From the NCBI RefSeq assembly GCF_018130215.1, contig NZ_JAFCKQ010000004.1, positions 124,001-188,000 on the forward strand: a stretch of DNA of 64,000 nt. The letters run 5' to 3'. Shown here piece after piece: positions 46,454 through 54,637 of this stretch (positions are counted from its first letter, which is position 1; every line of letters begins with the position of its first letter). The position numbers were made by a program, and so were the translations under genes. The stretch is from Bradyrhizobium jicamae (GTDB taxonomy: Bacteria > Pseudomonadota > Alphaproteobacteria > Rhizobiales > Xanthobacteraceae). The notes under the pieces are model-generated. The model saw only the letters and a list, made by a program, of their open reading frames with translations. It was not told where the DNA came from and ran no database searches.

Positions 46454-46606
46454 CTGACGGTCCAGGTTCAGGCTGACAGGCCCGACCGTCTGCGACCTTT
46501 GGTCGGGCGTGTCAACCCGACCGACACTGCCGACAGGCAATGCGGCTCTCGAAGGGTACGCAGCCCGCATCCTCGGCTGCGCATCCTTCGGGCATTGTGC
46601 CGTGTC

Positions 46607-48277
46607 CTACGCCGCGAGCTCGGCGGAGGCGCGTTGCATGTTGGTGGACATGTCCTGCGTCACGATGCTCTGCTCCTCGACCGCGGCGGCGGTGGAGGTG
46701 ATGTATTCGTTGACGCCGGCGATCGCGGCCTTGATCTCCGTGAGCGAACCCACCACCTCGGCGGCGATGCTGTTGAGCGCATCGATCTCCGAGGAGATCG
46801 TGTCGGTCGCCTGCTTGGCCTGGTTGGCGAGGCTCTTCACCTCCGAGGCCACCACGGCGAAGCCGCGGCCGGCTTCGCCCGCGCGCGCCGATTCGATCGT
46901 AGCGTTGAGCGCAAGCAGGTTGATCTGCCCGGTGATGCTCGAGATCATCTCGACGATGCCGCTCATCGCCTGGGCCGCCGCATTGAGCTTCTGCGCCTGG
47001 CCGTCCGCAGCCTCGACACGGCCGGTGGCGACCGCGGCGTTCTGCTTCGACTTGGTCATGGTCTCGGAGATCTCGCGGATCGAGGCACTCATCTCCTCGC
47101 TGCCGGCGGCGACCGCCTCGATCAGGCCGCGCGCGCTCTCGGCCTTCTTGCGTCCGATCGCCTGCGCGGTGATGTCGGTGGCGTATTTCACCACCTTGTA
47201 GGGCTTGCCGTTGAGATCGAGGATCGGGTTGTAGGAAGCCTGGATCCAGATTTCGCGGCCGCCCTTGGCGATGCGCCGGTACTCGGCGGCCTGGAACTGG
47301 CCGCGGTTGAGCGCGGCCCAGAACTCGCGATAGCCGGCGGAGCTTGCTTCGACAGGCTCGACGAACATGCTGTGGTGCCGGCCCTGGATCTCGGCGAGCG
47401 AGTAGCCCATCGCGGCGAGGAAGTTGGTGTTCGCGTCGCGGATGGTGCCGTCCATGTTGAACTCGATCACCGCCTGCGACTTGCCGATCGCGTCGATCTG
47501 GCCGTCATTGTCGGCGGCCTTGAGCTTCTGTTGCGTCACGTCGGTCGCGAACTTGACGACCTTGAACGGCTTGCCGCTCTCGTCGAGGATCGGATTGTAG
47601 CTCGCCAGGATCCAGATTTCCCTGGCTCCCTTGCCGAGCCGCTTGAACTCACCGGCCTCGAACTCGCCGCGGTTCAGCCGTGCCCAGAAGTCGCGATAGG
47701 CCGCGCTGTCGCGGTCGGGCGGCACCACGAACATGCTGTGGTGCTTGCCCTGGATCTCGGCCAGCGAATAGCCCATCGCGTCGAGGAAGTTCTCGTTGGC
47801 GGTGACGATGGTGCCGTCCATGTTGAACTCGATCACCGCCTGCGCCCGGCCGATCGCGGCGATCTTGCCGGCATCTTCCATGCTGTGGATCTTCTGCCGG
47901 GTAATGTCGGTGGCGAACTTGATCACGCCGACCGTCTTGCCGCTCGAGTCCGTTATCGGGTTGTAGGATGCCTGGATCCAGATCTCGCGGCCGCCCTTGG
48001 CGATGCGCTTGTACTGCGCGGCCTGGAACTCGCCGCGGTTCAGGCTGGCCCAGAACTCGCGATAGTCGCGGCTGTCGCGAAAGGCGGGCTCGACGAACAT
48101 GCTGTGATGCCGGCCCCTGATCTCGTCGAGCGAGTAGCCCATCGCCTTGAGGAAGTTCTCGTTCGCCGTGACGATAGTACCGTCGAGCTTGAACTCGATC
48201 ACGGCCTGCGACTTGCTGATCGCGTCTGCCTGCGCAAGCGCATTTTGGGTCTTGGCCTTGCTCTGAAAATTGAACAC
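46607..48277 (-). CDS. Chemoreceptor with three tandem PAS domains
   Basis: A 556-residue soluble methyl-accepting chemotaxis protein. Three PAS/PAC units follow one another (about 15-135, 137-257, 259-379), each with an AVIEF-x-DGTI start, FL-AMGYSL-EI-G-HHSMFV, EFW-LNRGEF and REIW-YNPI-D--GK. Their near identity points to recent duplication. A short signalling region ends the protein ([39 protein letters not shown]). The GTG at 48277 has GGAG nine bases upstream; an ATG at 48340 is in frame but less likely. Probably senses redox, oxygen or a small ligand in the cytoplasm. Confidence 0.92.
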   Translation of the reverse strand: MFNFQSKAKTQNALAQADAISKSQAVIEFKLDGTIVTANENFLKAMGYSLDEIRGRHHSMFVEPAFRDSRDYREFWASLNRGEFQAAQYKRIAKGGREIWIQASYNPITDSSGKTVGVIKFATDITRQKIHSMEDAGKIAAIGRAQAVIEFNMDGTIVTANENFLDAMGYSLAEIQGKHHSMFVVPPDRDSAAYRDFWARLNRGEFEAGEFKRLGKGAREIWILASYNPILDESGKPFKVVKFATDVTQQKLKAADNDGQIDAIGKSQAVIEFNMDGTIRDANTNFLAAMGYSLAEIQGRHHSMFVEPVEASSAGYREFWAALNRGQFQAAEYRRIAKGGREIWIQASYNPILDLNGKPYKVVKYATDITAQAIGRKKAESARGLIEAVAAGSEEMSASIREISETMTKSKQNAAVATGRVEAADGQAQKLNAAAQAMSGIVEMISSITGQINLLALNATIESARAGEAGRGFAVVASEVKSLANQAKQATDTISSEIDALNSIAAEVVGSLTEIKAAIAGVNEYITSTAAAVEEQSIVTQDMSTNMQRASAELAA

Positions 48278-48678
48278 GGGGGGCTCCGTCGAAGTTTTTG
48301 CAGTGTCGGGGGAGACAGGGGGAGGTCTGAAAGTCATCAATGCAATTTGCGTAAAGGTTGCACGAGGGAGTTCATGCTCGGTAAATCATGAGTTCCACGC
48401 GACTTATCGCGTCATAAGAAGCGCTGATGTCGACAGCGATCGCAACGCTCGCGCCGCGGCTATGCCTCTCGAATCTCCAAACAATTTCTTCGTGTGCACG
48501 CTAATGTGCGCACACGCGCGCGCGTATGCTCCCGTATTCATACGGGCGAGAATTGTTGAGCGGCAGCCGACGTCAATCCGACCGCCTTTCGCTTTGCTGT
48601 TGAATTATTTCGTATCGAGATGTCGGTTCGAACCAGCTGCGTTCGTTCTCGGGCTGTAGACGATTCGAAGGAGGTTCG
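48278..48678. other. Divergent spacer with alternating purine-pyrimidine tract and hairpin
   Basis: Between the chemoreceptor and GST genes lie 401 bp without a gene. They hold a 26-base strictly alternating purine-pyrimidine tract at 48504-48529 (rich in CA and CG steps) and, two bases later, the palindrome CCCGTAT-TC-ATACGGG at 48531-48546. The latter could be an operator or a hairpin. Promoters for both genes should lie here. Confidence 0.6.
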
Positions 48679-49332
48679 ATGTCGCTTGTACTGCATTACC
48701 ATCCGCTGTCCTCGTTCTGCTGGAAGGGGCTCACCGCGCTCTACGAGAACGGCACGCCGTTCACGCCAAACCTCGTCAATCTCGGCGATCCCGAGCAACG
48801 CGCGGCGCTGCTCGAGTTGTGGCCGATCGGCCGCTTTCCGGTGCTGCGCGACGAGGCGCGGGGAGCGACGGTGCCGGAATCCAGCATCATCATCGAATAT
48901 CTCGACCGCCATTATCCGGGCACCACCAGGTTCATACCGGAGGATCCCGATGAGGCGCTGCAGACGCGGCTGCGCGACCGCTTCCTCGATCTTTACGTCC
49001 ATCTGCCGATGCAGCGTGTCGTCGGCGACCGGTTGCGGCCCGTCGACGCCAAGGACCCGCGCGGCGTCACCGATGCGCGCGCGCAGCTTCGCGCCTCCTA
49101 TGCAATCCTCGACCGCCAACTGGCGCATGGCGGCTGGATGATGGGTGATCACTTCAGCCTCGCCGATTGCGCGGCCGCGCCGTCGCTGTTCTACGGCAAC
49201 AAGGTCGAGCCGTTCGGCGACGACCTCAGGCATCTCGCCGCTTATCTCGCGCGGCTGACGGTGCGGCCGTCCTTCGCGCGCGTTCTTCGGGAGGCCGAGC
49301 CCTATTTCGGACTGTTCCCGAAGGACGGCTGA
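48679..49332 (+). CDS. Glutathione S-transferase-family protein
   Basis: A 217-residue transferase-fold protein: thioredoxin-like N-domain (LVLHYHPLSSFCWKGLTALY), glutathione-binding VPESSIIIEYLDRHYPG, and helical C-domain with FSLADCAAAPSLFYGNKVEP. Cys13 may be the active residue. GAAGGAGG sits nine bases before the ATG, a strong ribosome site. Confidence 0.94.
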   Translation: MSLVLHYHPLSSFCWKGLTALYENGTPFTPNLVNLGDPEQRAALLELWPIGRFPVLRDEARGATVPESSIIIEYLDRHYPGTTRFIPEDPDEALQTRLRDRFLDLYVHLPMQRVVGDRLRPVDAKDPRGVTDARAQLRASYAILDRQLAHGGWMMGDHFSLADCAAAPSLFYGNKVEPFGDDLRHLAAYLARLTVRPSFARVLREAEPYFGLFPKDG

Positions 49333-49465
49333 GGCCGTCACCTTCAAAATAATTCCGTGACGGCTGTCTTTTCCGGGCCGTTCCGTTCGTCTTTCAGTCG
49401 AGGCCGGCGATCCCCGAGGAATGTTCCCTTCGGGAGCGCGCCGGCCCACGCATGTGGAGACGACA

Positions 49466-49837
49466 TTGGCTGCAGCTGGCAACAAGGCGGAGATCATCCG
49501 CGCGCTCTTCGCCGCCTATCTCGCCAACGATCGCGAGGCCGCCGCGCAGGCGTTCGCGGAGAACTTCCGCTTCAACACGCCCTATGGCGAGGGCATCGAC
49601 AAGGCGACCTATTTCGCCGAGTGCTGGCGCGACAGCGACTGGATCGGCCGCCACGAGATCGAGCGGATCATGGTCGACGGCGATGAAGCCTTCGTCACCT
49701 ATCACTGCACGGCCAGGGACGGCAGGAGCTTCCGCAACAGCGAGTTCTTCGTGTTCGAGGGCGACAAGGTTACGCGCGTCGACGTCTTCTTCGGACCGTC
49801 CTACGAGGACGGCGTGCTGGTGCGGCAGGAGCGCTGA
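49466..49837 (+). CDS. SnoaL/NTF2-like protein
   Basis: A protein of about 123 residues with the NTF2-like pattern: KAEIIRALFAAYLANDREAA, then FAENFRFNTPYGEGIDKATY, and the C-terminal EFFVFEGDKVTRVDVFFGPS. The start is uncertain; TTG at 49466 has GGAG seven bases upstream, while GTG at 49454 or ATG at 49421 are in frame. It precedes the YciI/DGPF genes by 125 bp and may share their regulation. Confidence 0.85.
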   Translation: MAAAGNKAEIIRALFAAYLANDREAAAQAFAENFRFNTPYGEGIDKATYFAECWRDSDWIGRHEIERIMVDGDEAFVTYHCTARDGRSFRNSEFFVFEGDKVTRVDVFFGPSYEDGVLVRQER

Positions 49838-49962
49838 GAGCAATGCCGATCATGCCGACCGCGTCAATGACGTCCAGAATAATTTCCGGCCGCATGTCGA
49901 TCGTGCGAAAGCTCCGTCGTCTTGCAACCGAGCGTTATCGAACAGACAAGGAAATCTGACCA

Positions 49963-50379
49963 ATGCGTTTCATGATGCTGATGATCCCGCGCGGCTACGA
50001 GAACGTGACCGAGCTCGACCTCGACCCCGAACGCGTCGCCGCGATGATGAAGTACAATCAGGCGCTGAAGGACGCCGGCGTGCTGATCACGCTGGAAGGC
50101 CTGCATCCGCCGGCAAAGGCGGTGCGCGTCTCGTTCGCGACCGGAAAGCCCGTGGTCACCGACGGCCCCTTCACCGAATCCAAGGAGGTGCTCGGCGGCT
50201 TCTGGATGATCGATGTCGCCTCACGCGCGGAGGCGATCGAATGGGCCAAGAGGTGCCCGGGAAGCGCGAACGAGATCATCGAGATCCGTCAGGTCCAGGA
50301 GATGTCCGACTTTTCGGACGAGGTACGCGAAGCCGCAGCCGGCTTCGACGTGCTGCAGGGCCGGCCGGGTGCCGTCTAG
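49963..50379 (+). CDS. YciI/DGPF-domain protein
   Basis: A 138-residue YCII-related protein that starts MRFMMLMIPRGYENV and carries the DGPF motif (VVTDGPFTESKEVLGGFWMI), as in the ECF42 partner encoded at 39426-39794. No sigma factor gene is adjacent here, so it is an orphan DGPF gene that might belong to the same regulon. Followed after 34 bp by another YciI-like gene. Confidence 0.92.
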   Translation: MRFMMLMIPRGYENVTELDLDPERVAAMMKYNQALKDAGVLITLEGLHPPAKAVRVSFATGKPVVTDGPFTESKEVLGGFWMIDVASRAEAIEWAKRCPGSANEIIEIRQVQEMSDFSDEVREAAAGFDVLQGRPGAV

Positions 50380-50413
50380 CTCTTCAATCCCTCAACCGCA
50401 ACGGAGAAGCACT

Positions 50414-50776
50414 ATGAGCACCAACACGTTCCTCGCCGTCTATCTCGGCAGCAAGGATGGCTCGCGCATGGCCGCCTGGAACAAGCTGCCGGAGGCCGAG
50501 CGCAAGGCCAAAGAGCAGCAGGGCATGGCCGCCTGGGGCGCCTGGGTCCAGAAGCATCAGGACGTCATCGTCGAGATGGGCGGCCCGCTCGGCAAGACCA
50601 AGAAGGTCGATGCCGGCGGAATCACCGACATCAGCAACGTGATGACCGGCTTCACCTTGGTGCGGGCGCCCTCGCAGGAGGCGGCGGCAAAGCTGTTCGA
50701 GAACCACCCGCATTTTGCGATCTTCCCGGGCGAGGCCGTCGAGATCATGCCGGTGCTGCCGATCCCGGGAAGGTAG
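50414..50776 (+). CDS. YciI-like protein
   Basis: A 120-residue protein of the YCII-related superfamily without a DGPF motif: MSTNTFLAVYLGSKDGSRMA, IVEMGGPLGKTKKVDAGGIT, then TGFTLVRAPSQEAAAKLFEN and the end AVEIMPVLPIPGR. CGGAGAAG precedes the ATG. Probably co-transcribed with the DGPF gene upstream. Confidence 0.9.
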   Translation: MSTNTFLAVYLGSKDGSRMAAWNKLPEAERKAKEQQGMAAWGAWVQKHQDVIVEMGGPLGKTKKVDAGGITDISNVMTGFTLVRAPSQEAAAKLFENHPHFAIFPGEAVEIMPVLPIPGR

Positions 50777-50845
50777 GGCGCGACAGCGGTCTGTTAATGG
50801 TGATCAGGGCCGCGCCGCTGATCTAGTGACCTTTGCCGCCGGCTC

Positions 50846-50864
50846 ATGTAAAGATCGTTTACAT
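50846..50864. promoter_or_regulatory. TetR operator 1: ATGTAAA-N5-TTTACAT
   Basis: A perfect palindrome with 7-bp arms (50846-50852, 50858-50864) and a 5-base spacer, overlapping the start codon of the TetR gene. The identical arms and spacing recur at 51642-51660 before the DUF2852 gene. This is a strong candidate for autoregulation. Confidence 0.82.
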
Positions 50865-51564
50865 GAGCTGGCGCAAGGACAAAGACAAGGACGACGGCCG
50901 CGCCGAGCGCGGCTATCACCACGGCAATCTCAAGGAGGCGCTGCTGCAGGCAGCCCTCGACCTGATCTCGAAGAAGGGGCCGGCCGGCTTCACCTTTGCC
51001 GACGCCGCGCGCATGGCCGGCGTCAGCCCTGCGGCACCCTACCGGCATTTCCGCGACCGCGACGAACTGATCGCGAGCATCGCGCAGCGCGGCTTCGAGC
51101 AGTTCGAATCCGTGCTGACGCAGGCCTGGGACGACGGCCGTCCCGACACGGTCACGGCGTTCGAGCGCGTCGGCAAGGCCTATCTGGCGTTCGCCCGCGA
51201 GGAGCCGGCGTTCTATTCCGCGATGTTCGAATCCGGCTTGCCGCCGGATGCCAATCCGACGCTGATGGCCGCAAGCGAGCGCGCCTTTGCGATCATCCGC
51301 GCCGCCGCCGAACGGCTCGCGGCGTTGGCACCGCCAGGCCAGCCGCGCCCGCCGGCGATGATGATGGCGCTGCACATTTGGGCGATGTCGCACGGCATCG
51401 CCTCGCTGTTCGGCCGCGGCGATGCGGCGCGGCGCAAGCTGCCGATGTCGCCGGAGGAACTGCTCGAGGCAGAGGTGCTGATCTATCTGCGCGGCCTCGG
51501 CTTCCCGACCGACCGCCAGGCGGAGGCCGCTGCGCCGGCCGGCCCGTGGGGCAAGCCGCGATAA
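50863..51564 (+). CDS. TetR/AcrR-family regulator with WHG-type C domain
   Basis: A 233-residue regulator. The N-terminal GYHHGNLKEALLQAALDLIS helix leads to the helix-turn-helix (FTFADAARMAGVSPAAPYRH), and the C-domain with the WHG-like HIWAMSHGIASLFGRGDAAR places it in the TetR_C_13/WHG group. The ATG at 50863 lies inside the operator; an in-frame start at 50833 is possible. It very likely binds the two ATGTAAA-N5-TTTACAT sites and so controls itself and the DUF2852 gene. Confidence 0.94.
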   Translation: MSWRKDKDKDDGRAERGYHHGNLKEALLQAALDLISKKGPAGFTFADAARMAGVSPAAPYRHFRDRDELIASIAQRGFEQFESVLTQAWDDGRPDTVTAFERVGKAYLAFAREEPAFYSAMFESGLPPDANPTLMAASERAFAIIRAAAERLAALAPPGQPRPPAMMMALHIWAMSHGIASLFGRGDAARRKLPMSPEELLEAEVLIYLRGLGFPTDRQAEAAAPAGPWGKPR

Positions 51565-51641
51565 GGTTCAAAACAGGCGCAAAAATAATCCCAGGGGTGC
51601 GTCATCCGCTCCGCTTGACTTTCCCTAGGGATGGGCTACCT

Positions 51642-51660
51642 ATGTAAATGTTATTTACAT
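51642..51660. promoter_or_regulatory. TetR operator 2: ATGTAAA-N5-TTTACAT
   Basis: The same 7-5-7 palindrome as at 50846-50864, with only the spacer differing (TGTTA versus GATCG). It lies 33 bp before the DUF2852 start codon, where bound repressor would block the promoter or early transcription. Confidence 0.82.
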
Positions 51661-51693
51661 TCACAACGGCGTGATGCCGTCATGGAGAGGCAA

Positions 51694-52185
51694 ATGGCCT
51701 ACACCGCAGACGTCAATCGCTGGCGCGGTCCTGTCGAAGAACCGTACCGCCCGCACATGATGCACAGTGGGTGGCACCCCGGCTGGATCGCTGTGACTAT
51801 CCTCGGCTTCATCATCTGGTGGCCGATCGGTCTCGCCCTTCTCTTTTTCACACTCGGGAGCAGAAAAATGGGTTGCTGGAGTCACTACGACCAGGATCGC
51901 TGGGCCAACAAGATGGAGCGGATGCAGTACAAGATGGAGCGGATGAAGAACCGCATGGAGCGTCGCGGCTTCCCGTTCGGCGGCTTCGGCACCCCCTCCA
52001 GCGGCAACCGCGCCTTCGACGAGTACCGCATGGAGACGCTGCGCCGGCTCGAGGAAGAGCAGGTCGAGTTCAAGAACTTCCTCGATCGCCTGCGTCACGC
52101 CAAGGACAAGGAAGAGTTCGACGCCTTCATGGCGCAGCACAAGACCCGTCCGACCCCGCCGAACGACCAGCCCCCGCAGGGCTGA
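51694..52185 (+). CDS. DUF2852 membrane protein
   Basis: A 163-residue protein of family DUF2852. A single membrane helix lies at about 31-53 (WIAVTILGFIIWWPIGLALL); after KMGCW comes a charged helical region with repeated MERM-QYKMERMKNRMERR, then EEEQVEFKNFLDRLRHAKDKEEF, a conserved segment also seen in short heavy-metal-stress proteins. GGAGAGG precedes the ATG at 51694. The gene is under the shared TetR operator and ends at a good terminator. Role unknown; an envelope-stress function is inferred. Confidence 0.92.
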   Translation: MAYTADVNRWRGPVEEPYRPHMMHSGWHPGWIAVTILGFIIWWPIGLALLFFTLGSRKMGCWSHYDQDRWANKMERMQYKMERMKNRMERRGFPFGGFGTPSSGNRAFDEYRMETLRRLEEEQVEFKNFLDRLRHAKDKEEFDAFMAQHKTRPTPPNDQPPQG

Positions 52186-52248
52186 TGCCACCGCGGACCA
52201 CCTAAGCCTTCAGGCGATGTGCCCCCATAGCACCTGAACGGCCACGAG

Positions 52249-52286
52249 CCGCCCGCTTGCGACGAGCAAGCGGGCGGTTTGCGTTT
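52249..52286 (+). terminator. Rho-independent terminator after DUF2852
   Basis: CCGCCCGCTTGC (52249-52260) and GCAAGCGGGCGG (52266-52277) form a perfect 12-bp stem with loop GACGA, followed by TTTGCGTTTT. This is the clearest terminator of the window. Confidence 0.88.
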
Positions 52287-52326
52287 TGGCATCCGCATGT
52301 CCACTTGTTCGCGAGCTGGACCCATG

Positions 52327-52368
52327 CAGGTGAACTCATACAGGTGAACTCATACAGGTGTGCTCATG
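52327..52368 (+). repeat. Three 14-bp tandem repeats across the cysE start
   Basis: CAGGTGAACTCATA occurs at 52327-52340 and 52341-52354 and, changed to CAGGTGTGCTCATG, at 52355-52368. Each carries an AGGTG that could serve as ribosome-binding site, and the last supplies the ATG of the serine acetyltransferase gene. Confidence 0.85.
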
Positions 52369-53124
52369 GCGGCAGGCGCGATCGCATCCATCAATCAGCT
52401 CTGGCAATCGATCCGGCGTGAAGCCGAGGTTGCGATAGAATGCGATCCCGTCCTCGGCCGATCGGCCGCCATCGTGCTCGATCATCCGGACTTTGCCAGC
52501 GCGGTCGCGTTCCTGGTCGGGCAGCGCATCGGCGCGTCGGAGCCCGATCGCAGCCGCTTCACACGCGCCGCCACCGAGGCCCATGGCGCCGAGCGCGCGC
52601 TGGTCGATGCCGCAGCCTGCGATCTGCAGGCGATCATTCGCCGCGATCCCGCGATCACGGGCTTCCTGCCGCCGCTCCTGAACTTCAAGGGCTATGTCGC
52701 GCTGCAGGCCTGGCGCGTCTCGAACTGGCTGTGGCGGCAGGGCCGCGTCGACCTCGCGCTGATGATGCAGAGCGCATCGGCGGATCAGCTGCAGATCAGC
52801 ATCCATCCGTCGGCGGCGATTGGAACCTCGGTGTTCCTCGATCACGGCACCGGCATCATCATCGGCGCGCTGGTTGCGATCGGCGACGAGGTCACCGTGC
52901 TGCAGAACGTCACGGTCACGCGGCACCGGGACGATCCGCGGCGCGCGCCGAGGATCGGCCGCGGCGTCTACCTGAGCGCCGGCGCGATGATCGTCGGCGA
53001 CATCAGCGTCGGTGATTTCGCCAAGATCGGCGCCGGCGCCGTGGTGACGTCAGACGTGCCGTCCGGCTGCACCGCCGTCGGCACGCCCGCGCGGCTGGTG
53101 AATTGCGCCGAAGCCGCGATGTGA
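52366..53124 (+). CDS. cysE: Serine O-acetyltransferase
   Basis: A 252-residue enzyme that makes O-acetylserine for cysteine synthesis. After an N-terminal helical part (IASINQLWQSIRREAEVAIE) come LNFKGYVALQAWRVSNWLW and the left-handed beta helix of hexapeptide repeats with IHPSAAIGTSVFLDHGTGII, the catalytic His in DHGTG, and ITVTRHR-like VTVTRHRDDP. The C terminus ends in a valine/alanine tail (RLVNCAEAAM) without the usual final Ile that docks in CysK. ATG at 52366; a GTG at 52360 is also possible. Confidence 0.94.
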   Translation: MAAGAIASINQLWQSIRREAEVAIECDPVLGRSAAIVLDHPDFASAVAFLVGQRIGASEPDRSRFTRAATEAHGAERALVDAAACDLQAIIRRDPAITGFLPPLLNFKGYVALQAWRVSNWLWRQGRVDLALMMQSASADQLQISIHPSAAIGTSVFLDHGTGIIIGALVAIGDEVTVLQNVTVTRHRDDPRRAPRIGRGVYLSAGAMIVGDISVGDFAKIGAGAVVTSDVPSGCTAVGTPARLVNCAEAAM

Positions 53125-53151
53125 GGGCGTGCTCGCCTTACCGCATGCACC

Positions 53152-53785
<634 letters not shown>

Positions 53786-53804
53786 AGGTTGTTGTGGTCT
53801 CGTT

Positions 53805-53880
53805 GGTGGGTCGGCCGAAGGCGCAACCCGCCATCATCTTCGCACACGAATCGGCGGGTTACGCTTCGCCAATCCGCTCC
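53805..53880. repeat. Paired REP-like hairpins
   Basis: Two related GC-rich palindromes face each other: 53805-53832 (GGTGGGT...ACCCGCC) and 53853-53880 (GGCGGGTTACGCTTCGCC and on). They fill the spacer between the LysR fragment and the convergent SnoaL-like gene. Confidence 0.65.
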
Positions 53881-53886
53881 ACGATG

Positions 53887-54342
53887 CTACGGGACAGCCA
53901 CGTTTGTTGTCTCTTCGAAGATCTTCACCCGATCGCCCTCGCGTACCAGCAGTGCTGAGTAATAGCCGTGATACTGTCTGCCATCACCGAGTTTGGCCTG
54001 CCATTCCCCGGCGTTGAAGACCATATTGCCTTCCAGACGCGAGACAGTTCGTTTGACGCTGTAGTCGTGGAGACCCAAGTCAACCGACACTCTTTGCAAT
54101 TCCCTGCCAATCGCCTCTCTTCCGCGGAAAATGCCGGCAGGCGTTATGCGCACAGCGTTCTCGCTAAAGAATGCAGCCATGGCAGGAACGTCCTTGCGAT
54201 TATAGGCGTCAGCAAACTCGGACTGCATTCTTTCAAAGAGCTCGCCACCGGCGCTTGGTTCGATCTGTTGCGGGGATGCCGGCGTTGCAGCGAGAAGCAA
54301 GACAATAGGCATTGTACGGATCGCTATCGTGAATGACCTCAT
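53887..54342 (-). CDS. Exported SnoaL/DUF4440-like protein
   Basis: A 151-residue protein with a signal peptide (MRSFTIAIRTMPIVLLLAAT...) and an NTF2-like domain: FADAYNRKDVPAMAAFFSEN, AVRITPAGIFRGREAIGREL, then the end ALLVREGDRVKIFEETTNVA. GGGAGAAGG precedes the ATG at 54342. Periplasmic; ligand unknown. Base composition is a little more AT-rich than the core genes, as in the next few kilobases. Confidence 0.85.
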   Translation of the reverse strand: MRSFTIAIRTMPIVLLLAATPASPQQIEPSAGGELFERMQSEFADAYNRKDVPAMAAFFSENAVRITPAGIFRGREAIGRELQRVSVDLGLHDYSVKRTVSRLEGNMVFNAGEWQAKLGDGRQYHGYYSALLVREGDRVKIFEETTNVAVP

Positions 54343-54637
54343 CGACCTTCTCCCATCACTTGCATGTCTCTCACGGAGAAACGGCATGGTTCAAGCTGAG
54401 GTCCCGCTGACGCACGATAGCCGTCACCGGCCAAAGCATCGTTTGGTTGCGTGGCAAGACGGTTCTGGAATGCCGCCATAAACCGACAACGCGCCGCCAT
54501 CTCCGTACAGTCAGGGCACTCCGGCCACGGCCTTCTCGCGCTGCAACCAACATCAGGAATCCTGGGAAATCTGGACCCCGTCGCCACATTTCCCTATTCT
54601 GCCCTTTTCAGGTTACGCGTCTTATTGAGCAAACCGA

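Noticed and set aside
45839-48391. An 850-codon plus-strand frame opposite the SDR and triple-PAS genes
   Set aside because: It is the antisense of two well-supported genes and shows only compositional repeats mirroring the PAS duplication.
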